Shown piece after piece: positions 17,203 to 25,860 of a stretch of 64,000 nt of DNA; the first letter of the stretch is position 1; each line of letters opens with the position of its first letter. Under the pieces are notes generated by a model. That model searched no databases and was not told the DNA's origin. It was given only the letters and a program-made list of their open reading frames with translations. Position numbers and translations under genes: made by a program. The DNA is from Micromonospora halophytica (lineage in GTDB: Bacteria > Actinomycetota > Actinomycetes > Mycobacteriales > Micromonosporaceae), in the NCBI RefSeq assembly GCF_900090245.1, contig NZ_FMDN01000004.1, positions 16,159 to 80,158 of the forward strand, in the 5' to 3' direction.

Positions 17203-18687
17203 TCAGTACGCTCCGCGCCCCCGGACCACCGCGCCGAAGGTCTTCCAGAGGATGGTCAGGTCGGCGGCGAGTGACCAGTTCTCGACGTAGTACAGGTCGA
17301 GCCGGATGCCGTCCTCCCAGCTCAGGTCGGAGCGGCCGCTGACCTGCCAGAGCCCGGTCATGCCCGGCTTGACCAGCAGGCGGCGGGCCACGTCGCCGTC
17401 GTAGCGGGCCACCTCGGACGGCAGCGGCGGCCGGGGGCCGACCAGGCTCATCTGGCCGAGCAGCACGTTGACCAGCTGGGGAAGCTCGTCCAGTGAGTAC
17501 TTGCGCAGCAGCCGGCCCACCCGGGTCACCCGGGGGTCGTCACGCATCTTGAACATCAGGCCGTCGGTCTCGTTGCGGGTGGCCAGCTCGGCCAGGAGCG
17601 CGTCGGCGTTGACCACCATGGTGCGGAACTTCAACACGTCGAACTCGCGGCCGCCCTGCCCGACCCGGGTCTGCCGGAACAGCACCGGCCCCCGGCTGTC
17701 CAGCCGGATGGCCAGCGCGAGCACCGCCAGCACCGGCAGGGCCAGCAGCAGCGCCAGCGCGGCGGCCGTCCGGTCGACGAGTTCCTTGACCAGCTTGCGC
17801 GCACCACGGAACTCCGGCGCCTCGACGTGGATGAGCGGCAGGCCGGCGACCGGACGGGTGTGGATGCGCGGGCCGGCGACGTCGGTCAACGCCGGGGCCA
17901 CGACCAGGTCGATCCCGGTCCCCTCCAGCTGCCAGCCCAGCCGGCGAAGCCGGGCCGCGGTCAGCTCGCCGGAGGCGGTGACCGCCACGGTGTCCGCGCC
18001 GATGGCGCTCGCCGCCTCGGGCACGCCCCGCAGCGAGCCGACCACCGGCACGTCGCTGAGCCGCTGCGGCACCGGGGCGAGCAGCGCGTCCGGGATGCAG
18101 GCGCCGACCACCTGGTAGCCGGCGTACGGCTCGCGGCGCAGCGTGTGCACGAGTTCCAGCACGTGGGCGGTGTCGCCGACCACCAGCACCCGGCGGGACC
18201 AGCCGTCGCCCCGGTAGCGGGCGAGGTGCAGCCGCTTGCGGGCGGCAAACCGGGTCACCACCAGCGCCAGCGTGCCGAGGGCGAAGGAGATGCCGAGGAA
18301 GCCCCGGGAGACGCCGACGTCGGCGATGTAGCCGGCGATCGCGATGCCGCCGGCCAGGCGCAGGCTCGCGGTGCCCACCCGCCGGTACTCGTCGGCACCG
18401 TAGCCGAGCACCCGGTCGTCGTAGCAGCGCAGGGCCTTGAGGGAGACCAGCCAGGTGAGGAGCAGCCCGGGGGCCACCAGGACGTAGGGGATCTCCGAGC
18501 CGATCGGCGCCCGGTCACCGAACCGGGCGGCGTATCCGGCGAGGACGGCGACGGACAGCACGGCGGTGTCGAGCACCACCAGGAGCCGCACGTACGCCCG
18601 TTGGTCGGCGCGGGCGACCGGCCCGGTCGGACGGCCGCTCGGCGCCGGCGGGACCCGGAGCGGCGTGGACAGCGTCGCCGAGCTCAC
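17203..18687 (-). CDS. exopolysaccharide polyprenyl glycosylphosphotransferase
   Basis: Initiating sugar-phosphate transferase (bacterial sugar transferase/WbaP family), 494 aa, loading the first sugar phosphate onto undecaprenyl phosphate at the inner membrane. Four or five N-terminal helices and a Rossmann-like central domain (VLVVGDTAHVLELVHTL) precede a further helix (about 315-340) and the catalytic domain: FDVLKFRTMVVNA, DELPQLVNVLLGQMSLVGPR and KPGMTGLWQVSGRS. GTG 18687 is preceded by GGGGAGG at 5 nt, making it better than the in-frame start 25 codons upstream. It is a lone gene without glycosyltransferase neighbours. Confidence 0.92.
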   Translation of the reverse strand: MSSATLSTPLRVPPAPSGRPTGPVARADQRAYVRLLVVLDTAVLSVAVLAGYAARFGDRAPIGSEIPYVLVAPGLLLTWLVSLKALRCYDDRVLGYGADEYRRVGTASLRLAGGIAIAGYIADVGVSRGFLGISFALGTLALVVTRFAARKRLHLARYRGDGWSRRVLVVGDTAHVLELVHTLRREPYAGYQVVGACIPDALLAPVPQRLSDVPVVGSLRGVPEAASAIGADTVAVTASGELTAARLRRLGWQLEGTGIDLVVAPALTDVAGPRIHTRPVAGLPLIHVEAPEFRGARKLVKELVDRTAAALALLLALPVLAVLALAIRLDSRGPVLFRQTRVGQGGREFDVLKFRTMVVNADALLAELATRNETDGLMFKMRDDPRVTRVGRLLRKYSLDELPQLVNVLLGQMSLVGPRPPLPSEVARYDGDVARRLLVKPGMTGLWQVSGRSDLSWEDGIRLDLYYVENWSLAADLTILWKTFGAVVRGRGAY

Positions 18688-18838
18688 CCAGCCTCCCCAG
18701 ATCGTGCGTGTCGGCTCCGACCGGCCACCGCCCCCGGGCGGGGAAGCGATACCGGAGCACACCCGACATCCTGCCCGACCATGATGGTCACCGATTACTT
18801 CGGACGTGTTGCCGTCAGTTTTCCAGAGGCGGGAATGC

Positions 18839-18873
18839 GAACCGCCGCACCGGATTCACCGGTGCGGCGGTTC
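18839..18873 (-). terminator. terminator hairpin downstream of the VWA gene
   Basis: A perfect 15-bp stem (GAACCGCCGCACCGG / CCGGTGCGGCGGTTC) with a 5-nt ATTCA loop starts 20 nt past the stop of the leftward VWA gene. It separates that gene from the glycosylphosphotransferase. Confidence 0.8.
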
Positions 18874-18892
18874 ACCGTCACTGTGCCGTGGC

Positions 18893-20659
18893 TCAGCGCG
18901 GCGCGTTCGGGCGCAGCGCGATCGCCTTCAGGAAGATGTCACCGATCTTGGTCGGGTCCTCGGTGACGAAGGTGCCGCCACCGGTGACGTCGGTGATCGA
19001 CTGCAACTCGGCCTTGGAGACGTCGTTGCCGATACCGATGATGACGACCTGCACCGGACGCTCCGCGTCGGCCAGTGCCTTCAGCTCGGCCAGCAGCTTG
19101 GCCTGGGAGATACCGGCGTCGTCCTCGTTCTTGCCGTCGGTGAAGAGCACGATCGAGTTGACCCGGCCCGGCTGCCAGTTCTCCTGCACCGTCTTGTACG
19201 CCTCGAGCGTGGTGTCGTACAGGCCGGTGTTGCCGTTGGACGGGCGGATCCCGGCGAGGCCCTGCTCCAGCCTGCCCCGGTTGTTGGACAGGGGGTTTAT
19301 CGGCACGAGTTCCCGCCAGTCCCGGGACCCCTCGAGCTTGGTGGAGAAGGTCCAGAGGCCGATCGACCAGGAGTCGTCGAAGAGGCTCAGACCCCGACTC
19401 GCCGCCGCCACGGTCACCTGCTCACGGCTGGCGTTGTTGGCGGAGGGGACCTGGGTCTTCATGGAGCCGGAGACGTCGATGACGCAGAGCATCCGGCCGG
19501 ACTGGGTCGCGATGGACCAGCCGGAGACCGCACGTTCTATCGCGTTGGGGTCCAGGCCACCCGCGGCGCCCACGCCGGCCGGCGGGACGGCCGCCTGTCC
19601 ACTGGCCGGGCTCGGCGCCCCCTGCGGCGCCTTGAACCCGTCACCCCAGTTGCCGTCCGGGGCCCGCAGCGACTGGGCGGCCAGCCGGTTCTTGAAGCTC
19701 TGTGTGGTCAGCAGCTCGTAGAGCACCTTCGCGGCGGACGCCTTGGCCGGCTCGACGCCGGGCAGCACCGCGTACGGGTAGTCCAGCGGCATCGGCGACG
19801 GCTCCAGGTAGAGCGCGGCCAACGGGATCGGCGGCTTGGTGTTGTTGTACGCGATGACGTCTTCCTCGGAGAGCGCGGCTGCGCCGAGCGCGCTGGCGAT
19901 GGACGTCGGGTCGTTGGAGCGCGGGAAGCGGGCGAGCAGATCCTGCCGCAGCGCCGACCGGCCGGTGGCCAGGGCCCGCAGCGCGCCGGTGGTGGCCTTC
20001 TGCGTGTCGCCGCCGGAGGCGCTCGCGGCGGCGGTGAGGGAGAGCAGCCCGGAGAGGCCGGCGGCGTCCTGCGTCGGCTCGACGATCCCGGCACGCAGCG
20101 GCTTGTCGCTGCTGACGGCGCGGAGCAGGTCGGTCCAGCTGAGCTTCTTGTCCGGCCAGCCCAGCCGGGAGGCGACCGGCTCCGGCATGGCGACCACGAC
20201 CGGGCTGCGGGCGATCGACGCGCCGTTGCCCGGGGCGAATGCGGTCGCGCCGTTGTTCTTCAGCCGCAGCAGCCAGGTCGAGGAGTCCGGGATCCAGACG
20301 TCCGGGGTGACCACGGTGCCGCTGGCCTGGCCCACGCCGGCGACCACGGCGCCGTGCTTGCTGGCGACGGCGGCGGCCACGTCGACCGGCTCGGAGGAGG
20401 AGACGTTCACCGCGATGCAGGTGCCGCCGACGGCCGCGCCGTCGGCGACCCACTGCGCGGCGGCGTCCTGCACCGCGGGCGCCAGCTCGGGTGCGGCGGC
20501 CACGGCCAGTTCGATCCCACCCGAGCAGGACGGGCCGGCCAGCTGCTGGTAACCGAACCAGGATCCGGCGACCACGACGACGAGCGCGGTGGCCGCTGCG
20601 GCGGCTCCTGCTCCACGGATACTTGAACGCATGCGATGGCGGCCAGACACGCTGACCAT
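18893..20659 (-). CDS. membrane-anchored substrate-binding / von Willebrand factor A hybrid
   Basis: 588 aa. A single N-terminal membrane segment or signal (about 13-35) leads to a region resembling periplasmic solute-binding proteins (about 45-330: GIELAVAAAPELAPAVQDAA, TPDVWIPDSS). A Pro/Ala/Gly linker then connects to a VWA domain (about 385-585). The MIDAS motif is intact (VIDVSGSMK, first Asp395; later FTDGKNEDD), implying divalent-metal-dependent protein adhesion outside the membrane. The partner is unknown. ATG 20659 is chosen; ATG 20632 is possible. About 140 bp of noncoding, comparatively AT-rich sequence lies upstream and probably holds its promoter. Confidence 0.85.
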   Translation of the reverse strand: MVSVSGRHRMRSSIRGAGAAAAATALVVVVAGSWFGYQQLAGPSCSGGIELAVAAAPELAPAVQDAAAQWVADGAAVGGTCIAVNVSSSEPVDVAAAVASKHGAVVAGVGQASGTVVTPDVWIPDSSTWLLRLKNNGATAFAPGNGASIARSPVVVAMPEPVASRLGWPDKKLSWTDLLRAVSSDKPLRAGIVEPTQDAAGLSGLLSLTAAASASGGDTQKATTGALRALATGRSALRQDLLARFPRSNDPTSIASALGAAALSEEDVIAYNNTKPPIPLAALYLEPSPMPLDYPYAVLPGVEPAKASAAKVLYELLTTQSFKNRLAAQSLRAPDGNWGDGFKAPQGAPSPASGQAAVPPAGVGAAGGLDPNAIERAVSGWSIATQSGRMLCVIDVSGSMKTQVPSANNASREQVTVAAASRGLSLFDDSWSIGLWTFSTKLEGSRDWRELVPINPLSNNRGRLEQGLAGIRPSNGNTGLYDTTLEAYKTVQENWQPGRVNSIVLFTDGKNEDDAGISQAKLLAELKALADAERPVQVVIIGIGNDVSKAELQSITDVTGGGTFVTEDPTKIGDIFLKAIALRPNAPR

Positions 20660-20797
20660 CTTGCGTAGCTCGTTCGGTTACCGCCACAACCGTTCGGACG
20701 AAAGTTACTCAGGAGAAACCGTTGATCACTATTTGGCTACACTGAGCAATCAGCCAGTCTCGACCTGTTGCTCGAATCCACCCTGAACGCCTGTGCC

Positions 20798-21829
20798 TCA
20801 GGGCAGGACGCAGGTGGGACTCGGCACCTCGACCGGCTCGCCGACCGGCTCCGGCACGCCCGAGCCGGGGTCGACCCGGAACACCCGGACCATGTCGGCC
20901 CGTTCGTCCGCGACGTAGAGGTGCTCCCCGACCGGCACGAAGTGCCGCGGCCACTCGCCGCCCGTCTCCACCTCGGCGACCAGCCGGGGCAGCTCGGCGT
21001 CGAGCGCGAAGACCGCGACCGTGCCCACCCCCCGGTTGCCGACGTAGAGGAAACGGCCATCGGACCCGACGGTGATCTCCGACGGCTGGACGTGACCCGC
21101 CCGCCCGCTGGCGTCGACCCGGCCCCGCTGGTGCAGGGCCCCCTCCGCGGTCAGCTCGTACGCCGTGACCGTGGCGTCCAGTTCCCCGGCCACCCAGCAG
21201 CGCCGCCCGTCCGGGTGCCGGGCCAGGTGACGGGGGCCGGCGCCGGCAGCGGTACGCACCCGTGGCGCCCGGGGCACCAGCCGGCCCGACGCGGCGTCCA
21301 GGTCGTACCGGTAGATCGAGTCGGTGCCGAGGTCGACGGCGAGCAACGGGCCGGCCCCGGGGTCCGGGGAGACCATGTGGCAGTGCGCCTTCTCCTGGCG
21401 CTCCGGATCCGGGCCGTGGCCCTCGTGCCCGACGAGGTCGCTGCGCTCACCCGGCACGCCGCGCCCGTCGAGCGGGAGGACCGCCACGCTGCCGCCGCCG
21501 TAGTTGGCCACGAAGAGGTGCCCGCCGTCGGGCGCGACCGCCAGGTGGCAGGGCTCAGCGCCACCTGTCGACCGGACGGCGAGCGGGGTGAGCTCGCCCC
21601 GCTCCCCCACCCCGAAGGCGCTGACCTGCCCCTCGGCCAGCTCGTTGACCGCGTAGAGCACCGGCAGGGCGGGGTGTCGGACGAGGAAGGACGGCGAGTC
21701 GGTGACCGCGACCGTGCCGAACGGGGTCAGCGCTCCGGAGGCCGGGTCCCGACGGGCGGCCACGATCCCGTCACCCCGTCCACCGCCGGCCGCCGTGTAT
21801 CCGCCGATGTGGACGATCTCGCTCGTCAC
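20798..21829 (-). CDS. lactonase-family beta-propeller protein (6-phosphogluconolactonase-like)
   Basis: 343 aa; GTG 21829 preceded by GAGAGGTGG. A seven-bladed propeller fold is suggested by repeated YxxNxxxxG-type blades (LYAVNELAEG, LFVANYGGGSVAVLPLDG, FLYVGNRGVGTVAVFALD, LYVADERADMVRVFRVD). This matches the YkgB/Pgl cyclic-lactonase family, which hydrolyses 6-phosphogluconolactone, though many members are uncharacterised. No signal peptide is seen. It stands alone between the VWA gene and the conservon. Confidence 0.88.
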   Translation of the reverse strand: MTSEIVHIGGYTAAGGGRGDGIVAARRDPASGALTPFGTVAVTDSPSFLVRHPALPVLYAVNELAEGQVSAFGVGERGELTPLAVRSTGGAEPCHLAVAPDGGHLFVANYGGGSVAVLPLDGRGVPGERSDLVGHEGHGPDPERQEKAHCHMVSPDPGAGPLLAVDLGTDSIYRYDLDAASGRLVPRAPRVRTAAGAGPRHLARHPDGRRCWVAGELDATVTAYELTAEGALHQRGRVDASGRAGHVQPSEITVGSDGRFLYVGNRGVGTVAVFALDAELPRLVAEVETGGEWPRHFVPVGEHLYVADERADMVRVFRVDPGSGVPEPVGEPVEVPSPTCVLP

Positions 21830-21954
21830 CGGTCCACCTCTCCGCCGATCCTGTCGTCGATCCAACCAGAGGCTTCCCGGTGGACCCGGGCGTTAGCCCT
21901 GTTTTCGCCGGTTTTCCGGGTCGACCCGGCCACGCCGACGACCGGGGCGGCCCG

Positions 21955-22557
21955 TCAGGCCACCGGGACCGGCTCGCCCCGCTGCCGGGCGACGTGCTCG
22001 ACCAGCGAGATCAGCACCAGCTTGGCGGACTGGCGGTCCCGGGCGTCGCAGAGCACCATCGGGACCTCCGGATCGAGGTCCAGCGCCTGGCGCACCGCCT
22101 CGATGCCGAACCGGCGGGAACCGTCGAAGCAGTTCACCCCGACCACGAACGGGATACCCCGCTGCTCGAAGTAGTCGATCGACGGGAAACAGTCGGCGAG
22201 CCGGCGGGTGTCGGCGAGCACCACCGCGCCGAGCGCGCCGAAGGCCAGTTCGTCCCAGAGGAACCAGAATCGGTCCTGGCCCGGCGTGCCGAACAGGTAG
22301 ACCTGGAGATCCTCGTTGATGGTGATCCGGCCGAAGTCCATCGCCACCGTGGTGGTCGTCTTCGCCTCCACCCCGGAGAGGTCGTCGGTGCCGATGCTGA
22401 CGCTGGTCAACACCTCCTCGGTCTGCAGCGGGCGGACCTCACTCAGGGCGCTGACCAGCGTCGTCTTGCCCGCGCCGAAACCACCGGCGATGAGGATCTT
22501 GAGAGCCAGCGGCAACCGGGGTCCGGAGGAGCCCCGGTCAGAGCGCACGTAGTCCAC
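21955..22557 (-). CDS. cvnD: conservon small GTPase-like ATP/GTP-binding protein
   Basis: 200 aa; Ras/MglA-like P-loop protein, last gene of the conservon. Walker A is GGFGAGKTTLV (about residues 25-35), the G3-like switch is LFGTPGQDRFWFLWDEL, and the usual NKxD is replaced by VNCFDG. In characterised conservons CvnD works with CvnA-C in a eukaryote-like G-protein membrane complex (family knowledge). The GTG start overlaps the 3' end of cvnC by 20 nt, indicating translational coupling. Confidence 0.92.
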   Translation of the reverse strand: MDYVRSDRGSSGPRLPLALKILIAGGFGAGKTTLVSALSEVRPLQTEEVLTSVSIGTDDLSGVEAKTTTTVAMDFGRITINEDLQVYLFGTPGQDRFWFLWDELAFGALGAVVLADTRRLADCFPSIDYFEQRGIPFVVGVNCFDGSRRFGIEAVRQALDLDPEVPMVLCDARDRQSAKLVLISLVEHVARQRGEPVPVA

Positions 22558-22924
22558 TGACCACCGCCTTGAGGATGTCGTTGTCGGGAAGTCCGGCGGT
22601 CGGCGGCTCGTGCACCAGGACCAACCCCCGGGCGAGAAGGTCGCCGAGGAGGACCCGGACCACGCCCACGGCGAGGTCCAGGGCCGCGGCGAGGTCGGCC
22701 ACCGCGACCGGGCGGCGGGCCAACTCGACCAGGCGGCGGTGCTCCGGCTGGAGCCCGCGCTGACCGGACGGGGCCACGCCCGGGCCCGCCAGCACGAACG
22801 CGACCAGGTCGAAACCGTCGACGGCCGGGCGCACCCGGCCGCCGGTGAGGGTGTACGGGCGGACCACCGGACCGGCCGCGCCGTCCAGCCACTCGTGCTG
22901 GGGGCCCGGCGGCTCAGCCCGCAT
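22538..22924 (-). CDS. cvnC: conservon DUF742 protein
   Basis: 128 aa; DUF742 winged-helix-like protein of the conservon. VVRPYTLTGGRVRP is the hallmark N-terminal motif, followed by the helical segment VAVADLAAALDLAVGVVRVL, which resembles an HTH. It overlaps cvnB by 11 nt upstream and cvnD by 20 nt downstream. It is thought to act within the CvnA-D membrane complex; its biochemical role is not known from sequence. Confidence 0.92.
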   Translation of the reverse strand: MRAEPPGPQHEWLDGAAGPVVRPYTLTGGRVRPAVDGFDLVAFVLAGPGVAPSGQRGLQPEHRRLVELARRPVAVADLAAALDLAVGVVRVLLGDLLARGLVLVHEPPTAGLPDNDILKAVVSGLRAL

Positions 22925-23336
22925 CGGCGGCTCCCACCGTCACACGGGCGGGGGCGGTCAGGTTCTCGCCGACCCGGACGACCAGCATCGCCATCTCGTA
23001 CGCCACGAGACCGATGTCCGCGTCGGCCTCGCAGACCACCGCCAGGCAGGCGCCCTGCCCGGCCGCAGTGACGAAGAGGTACGCGGACTCCATCTCCACC
23101 ACGGTCTGCCGGACCCCGCCGCCGGAGAGATGCCGGCTGGTGCCCTTCGCCAGGCTGGAGAAGCCGGAGGCCAGGGCGGAGAGGTGCTCGGCGGCGGCCT
23201 GGTCCAGTGCGGCGGAGGCGCCCAGCAGCAGTCCGTCGGCGGAGAGCACCACCGCCTCCCGGGCGGCCGGCACCCGCTCCACCAGTTCGTCGAGCAACCA
23301 GCCGAGATCGGCGCTCTGCCTCGTCGTGTGCACCAC
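22914..23336 (-). CDS. cvnB: conservon roadblock/LC7 domain protein
   Basis: 140 aa; roadblock/LC7 (MglB-like) protein, expected to regulate the CvnD GTPase. Conserved features include LGWLLDELVERVPAAREAVV, LSADGLLLGAS and the C-terminal YLFVTAAGQGACLAVV. The start is a GTG sharing one base with the TAG of cvnA (TAGTG), so the two are translationally coupled. Confidence 0.93.
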   Translation of the reverse strand: MVHTTRQSADLGWLLDELVERVPAAREAVVLSADGLLLGASAALDQAAAEHLSALASGFSSLAKGTSRHLSGGGVRQTVVEMESAYLFVTAAGQGACLAVVCEADADIGLVAYEMAMLVVRVGENLTAPARVTVGAADAG

Positions 23337-25681
23337 TAGGCGTCCCTCTCAGTCACGGTCGGGGATTCGGGGGTCGTCGCCGGCTCGCGTGGCGACGGGG
23401 ACGGCTCGGGGCGGTCGACCCGCTGTCCGGCACGGCCGTCCGCGGGCGCGTCGGGCCGGCCCGGCGGCAACGGATGGAGGGTGGCGCCTTCGCGTCGGCC
23501 CCGGGCGGTGCCCGCCTGGAGCGCGGACATCTGCCGGCGTACCTCCTCCGGGGAGCGTGGGGCGGCCGGGTCCGCGACCTGCGGCCGGGACCGGGTGCCC
23601 GGCCCTCGGCGGCGGACCCGGCGGGGCAGGCCGTCGCCGTCGGGCGCGGCCTCCACCGAGGAGGTGCGCGCCGGCGCGAACGGCAGCACGGTCTGCTCGG
23701 GCCGTTCCCGGGTGATCCGGCCGGACCGGCCCCGGGGCAGGGCGTCCAGCCGGGTGACCGAGGCGGCCGGATGCCGCGCCGGGATCGGCGGGGCCGGCGG
23801 TTCGTCGGTGACCAGATCCGCCGGTACGAGCACCACGGCGGTCATCCCGCCCGGCGGCTGGGGGCGCAGGGTGACCTTGACGCCGTGCCGGACGGCGAGA
23901 CGGGCCACCACGAAGAGGCCGAGCCGGGCGCTGTCGGCCGGGTCGAACTCCGGCGGATCGGCGAGTCGGCGGTTGGCCTCCTCCACGGCGCGCGGGGACA
24001 TCCCCAGGCCGTGGTCGGTGACCTCGACGACGTACCCCTTGGGCACCTGCTGGCCGGAGACCTCGACCCGGGTCTCCGGCGGGGAGAAGACGGTGGCGTT
24101 CTCGATCAGCTCGGCGAGCAGGTGGATGACGTCGGCGACGGCCCGGCCCACCACCCCGGCGGGCTGCACGTCGCCGATGTCCACCCGGTCGTACGCCTCG
24201 ACCTCGGAGACCGCGCCGCGGACCACGTCCAGCGCGGCGACCGGCTGCCGCCAGCCCCGTCCGGGGGCCGACCCGGCGAGGATGACCAGGTCCTCGGCGT
24301 GCCGGCGGAGGCGGGTGGCCAGGTGGTCGACCCGGAACAGGTCGGCCAGTTCGTCCGGGTCCTCGGTGCGCCGCTCCATCCGGTCGAGCAGGGCGAGCTG
24401 GCGGTGTACCAGGCCCTGGCTGCGGCGGGCGAGGTTCAGGAAGACCTCGTTGAGGCCGCGGCGCAGGGTGACCTCGTCGACGGCGGCGCGGACGGCGGTG
24501 CGCCGGACCTCGTTGAAGGCGTGCCCGACCTCGCCGATCTCGTCGGCGCCGTACTCCAGCGGCGGCGCCTCCCGTGCCACGTCGACCTGTTCGCCCCGGC
24601 GCAGCCGGGCCACCACGTCGGGAAGCCGCTGTTCGGCCATCTCCAGGGCGGCGGTCCGCACGCCGGTCAGCTGGCGGGCCAGGGTCCGCCCGACCCGGAC
24701 CGCGACCAGGACCGACACGACGATCGCCGCGAGCCCGAGCACGCCGGCGGCACCGAGCCGGACCAGGATGCCGACCGCCACCGGCATCGAGCGTTCGGCC
24801 AGCGCGTCGGCCTGGGTCAGTTCGAAGTCGAGCAGCTGCCGCTGGACGGTCTCGTGACTGGTCTCCCAGGTGCGGGCGTCCACCGGTGGGCGACCGGACG
24901 GGTCGGCGCGCAGCAGCGCCTCCTGCATGGCGCGCAACCGGATGAAGTCCTCCCCCGCCACCAGTCGCTGGTAGGCGGCCCGGTCCTCGGCCAGCAGCTC
25001 GACCACGGCCGAGTCGGTGAGGAGACGCTCGTTGCCGATCGTGCCCACCAGGCGGATGTGCTCACCGTCGACGAACCGCCCGGTGACGAGCGCGCCGGCC
25101 AGCAGCGCGTCGGTCTGGCCGAGCAGCTCGCGGGCCCGGCCCAGCGTGTTGAGCGCCAGCCCCTGCCGGTTGAGCTCCGCGTCGGGTCCGGCGGCCATCG
25201 CGGAGAACGTCTGGAAGATGGAGGAGATGACACCGGTGTAGAGCCCGCTCGCCCCGGCCCGGTCGACCTGGCGGCGGTCGATGAAGACACGTCCGGCCGG
25301 CAGGGTGTCCAGGGCGGCGGCCAGCTTGTCCAGGCGATTGTCGAGCAGGTCGTCGGCGGCGTCGCGCAGCCGCTCCCCGCCGATCCGCCGGCGCAGCTCG
25401 GCCACCGCGGAGTCGGTGCGCTGCCGCTGCGCGGCCAGGACCGGCCGCACGTCCCCGCCGGCCAGCGCCACCACCGACAGCCGGCGCTCGCGTTGCAGCT
25501 CGGCGACGACCACGCCGCCGGGCCGGCCGAGGTCGTCGATGTAGGTACGCGCGACGAGCAGGTCGAGCGCGGGGCCGAGGGTGAGCGTGGTGGTGAAGAT
25601 CCAGAGCGCCATCAGGGCAGCGACCGGGGTCACGACCAGGGCGGTCAGCTTGGCGCGGATCGACCAGTCGCGGGTGTCCAT
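23336..25681 (-). CDS. cvnA: conservon sensor histidine-kinase-like protein
   Basis: 781 aa membrane sensor with an ATP-binding kinase domain. ATG 25681 (MDTRDWSIRAKLTALVV) has GAGGAC upstream. Layout: TM1 about 12-35, a nitrate/nitrite-sensing (NIT)-like helical extracellular domain about 40-290, TM2 about 310-335, a HAMP-like region, a helical segment (VHRQLALLDRMERR, about 425), and an HATPase_c domain with the N-box ELIENATVFSPP (about 520) and DHGLGMS. The C-terminal 200 residues are Pro/Arg-rich and disordered. The conservon genes run A-B-C-D; no cytochrome P450 (cvnE) follows cvnD. Confidence 0.92.
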   Translation of the reverse strand: MDTRDWSIRAKLTALVVTPVAALMALWIFTTTLTLGPALDLLVARTYIDDLGRPGGVVVAELQRERRLSVVALAGGDVRPVLAAQRQRTDSAVAELRRRIGGERLRDAADDLLDNRLDKLAAALDTLPAGRVFIDRRQVDRAGASGLYTGVISSIFQTFSAMAAGPDAELNRQGLALNTLGRARELLGQTDALLAGALVTGRFVDGEHIRLVGTIGNERLLTDSAVVELLAEDRAAYQRLVAGEDFIRLRAMQEALLRADPSGRPPVDARTWETSHETVQRQLLDFELTQADALAERSMPVAVGILVRLGAAGVLGLAAIVVSVLVAVRVGRTLARQLTGVRTAALEMAEQRLPDVVARLRRGEQVDVAREAPPLEYGADEIGEVGHAFNEVRRTAVRAAVDEVTLRRGLNEVFLNLARRSQGLVHRQLALLDRMERRTEDPDELADLFRVDHLATRLRRHAEDLVILAGSAPGRGWRQPVAALDVVRGAVSEVEAYDRVDIGDVQPAGVVGRAVADVIHLLAELIENATVFSPPETRVEVSGQQVPKGYVVEVTDHGLGMSPRAVEEANRRLADPPEFDPADSARLGLFVVARLAVRHGVKVTLRPQPPGGMTAVVLVPADLVTDEPPAPPIPARHPAASVTRLDALPRGRSGRITRERPEQTVLPFAPARTSSVEAAPDGDGLPRRVRRRGPGTRSRPQVADPAAPRSPEEVRRQMSALQAGTARGRREGATLHPLPPGRPDAPADGRAGQRVDRPEPSPSPREPATTPESPTVTERDA

Positions 25682-25815
25682 GAGTCCTCGCCCGAAGGGG
25701 TGGCAGCGGTGGTGCCGGCACCGGCACGGGCGCCTTGGGCAGGATACGTAATGGCGGCCCCGAGCACTACCGTGCGTCCCCCACCGGACTCCGTTGTGGA
25801 CTTCCAGGTACGACG

Positions 25816-25844
25816 ACGCCCCGCCGGCAGCACCGGCGGGGCGT
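25816..25844 (-). terminator. catalase terminator hairpin
   Basis: A perfect 12-bp stem (ACGCCCCGCCGG / CCGGCGGGGCGT) with a CAGCA loop begins 16 nt past the catalase stop on the minus strand. Confidence 0.78.
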
Positions 25845-25860
25845 GACGGGAAACGCCGGA

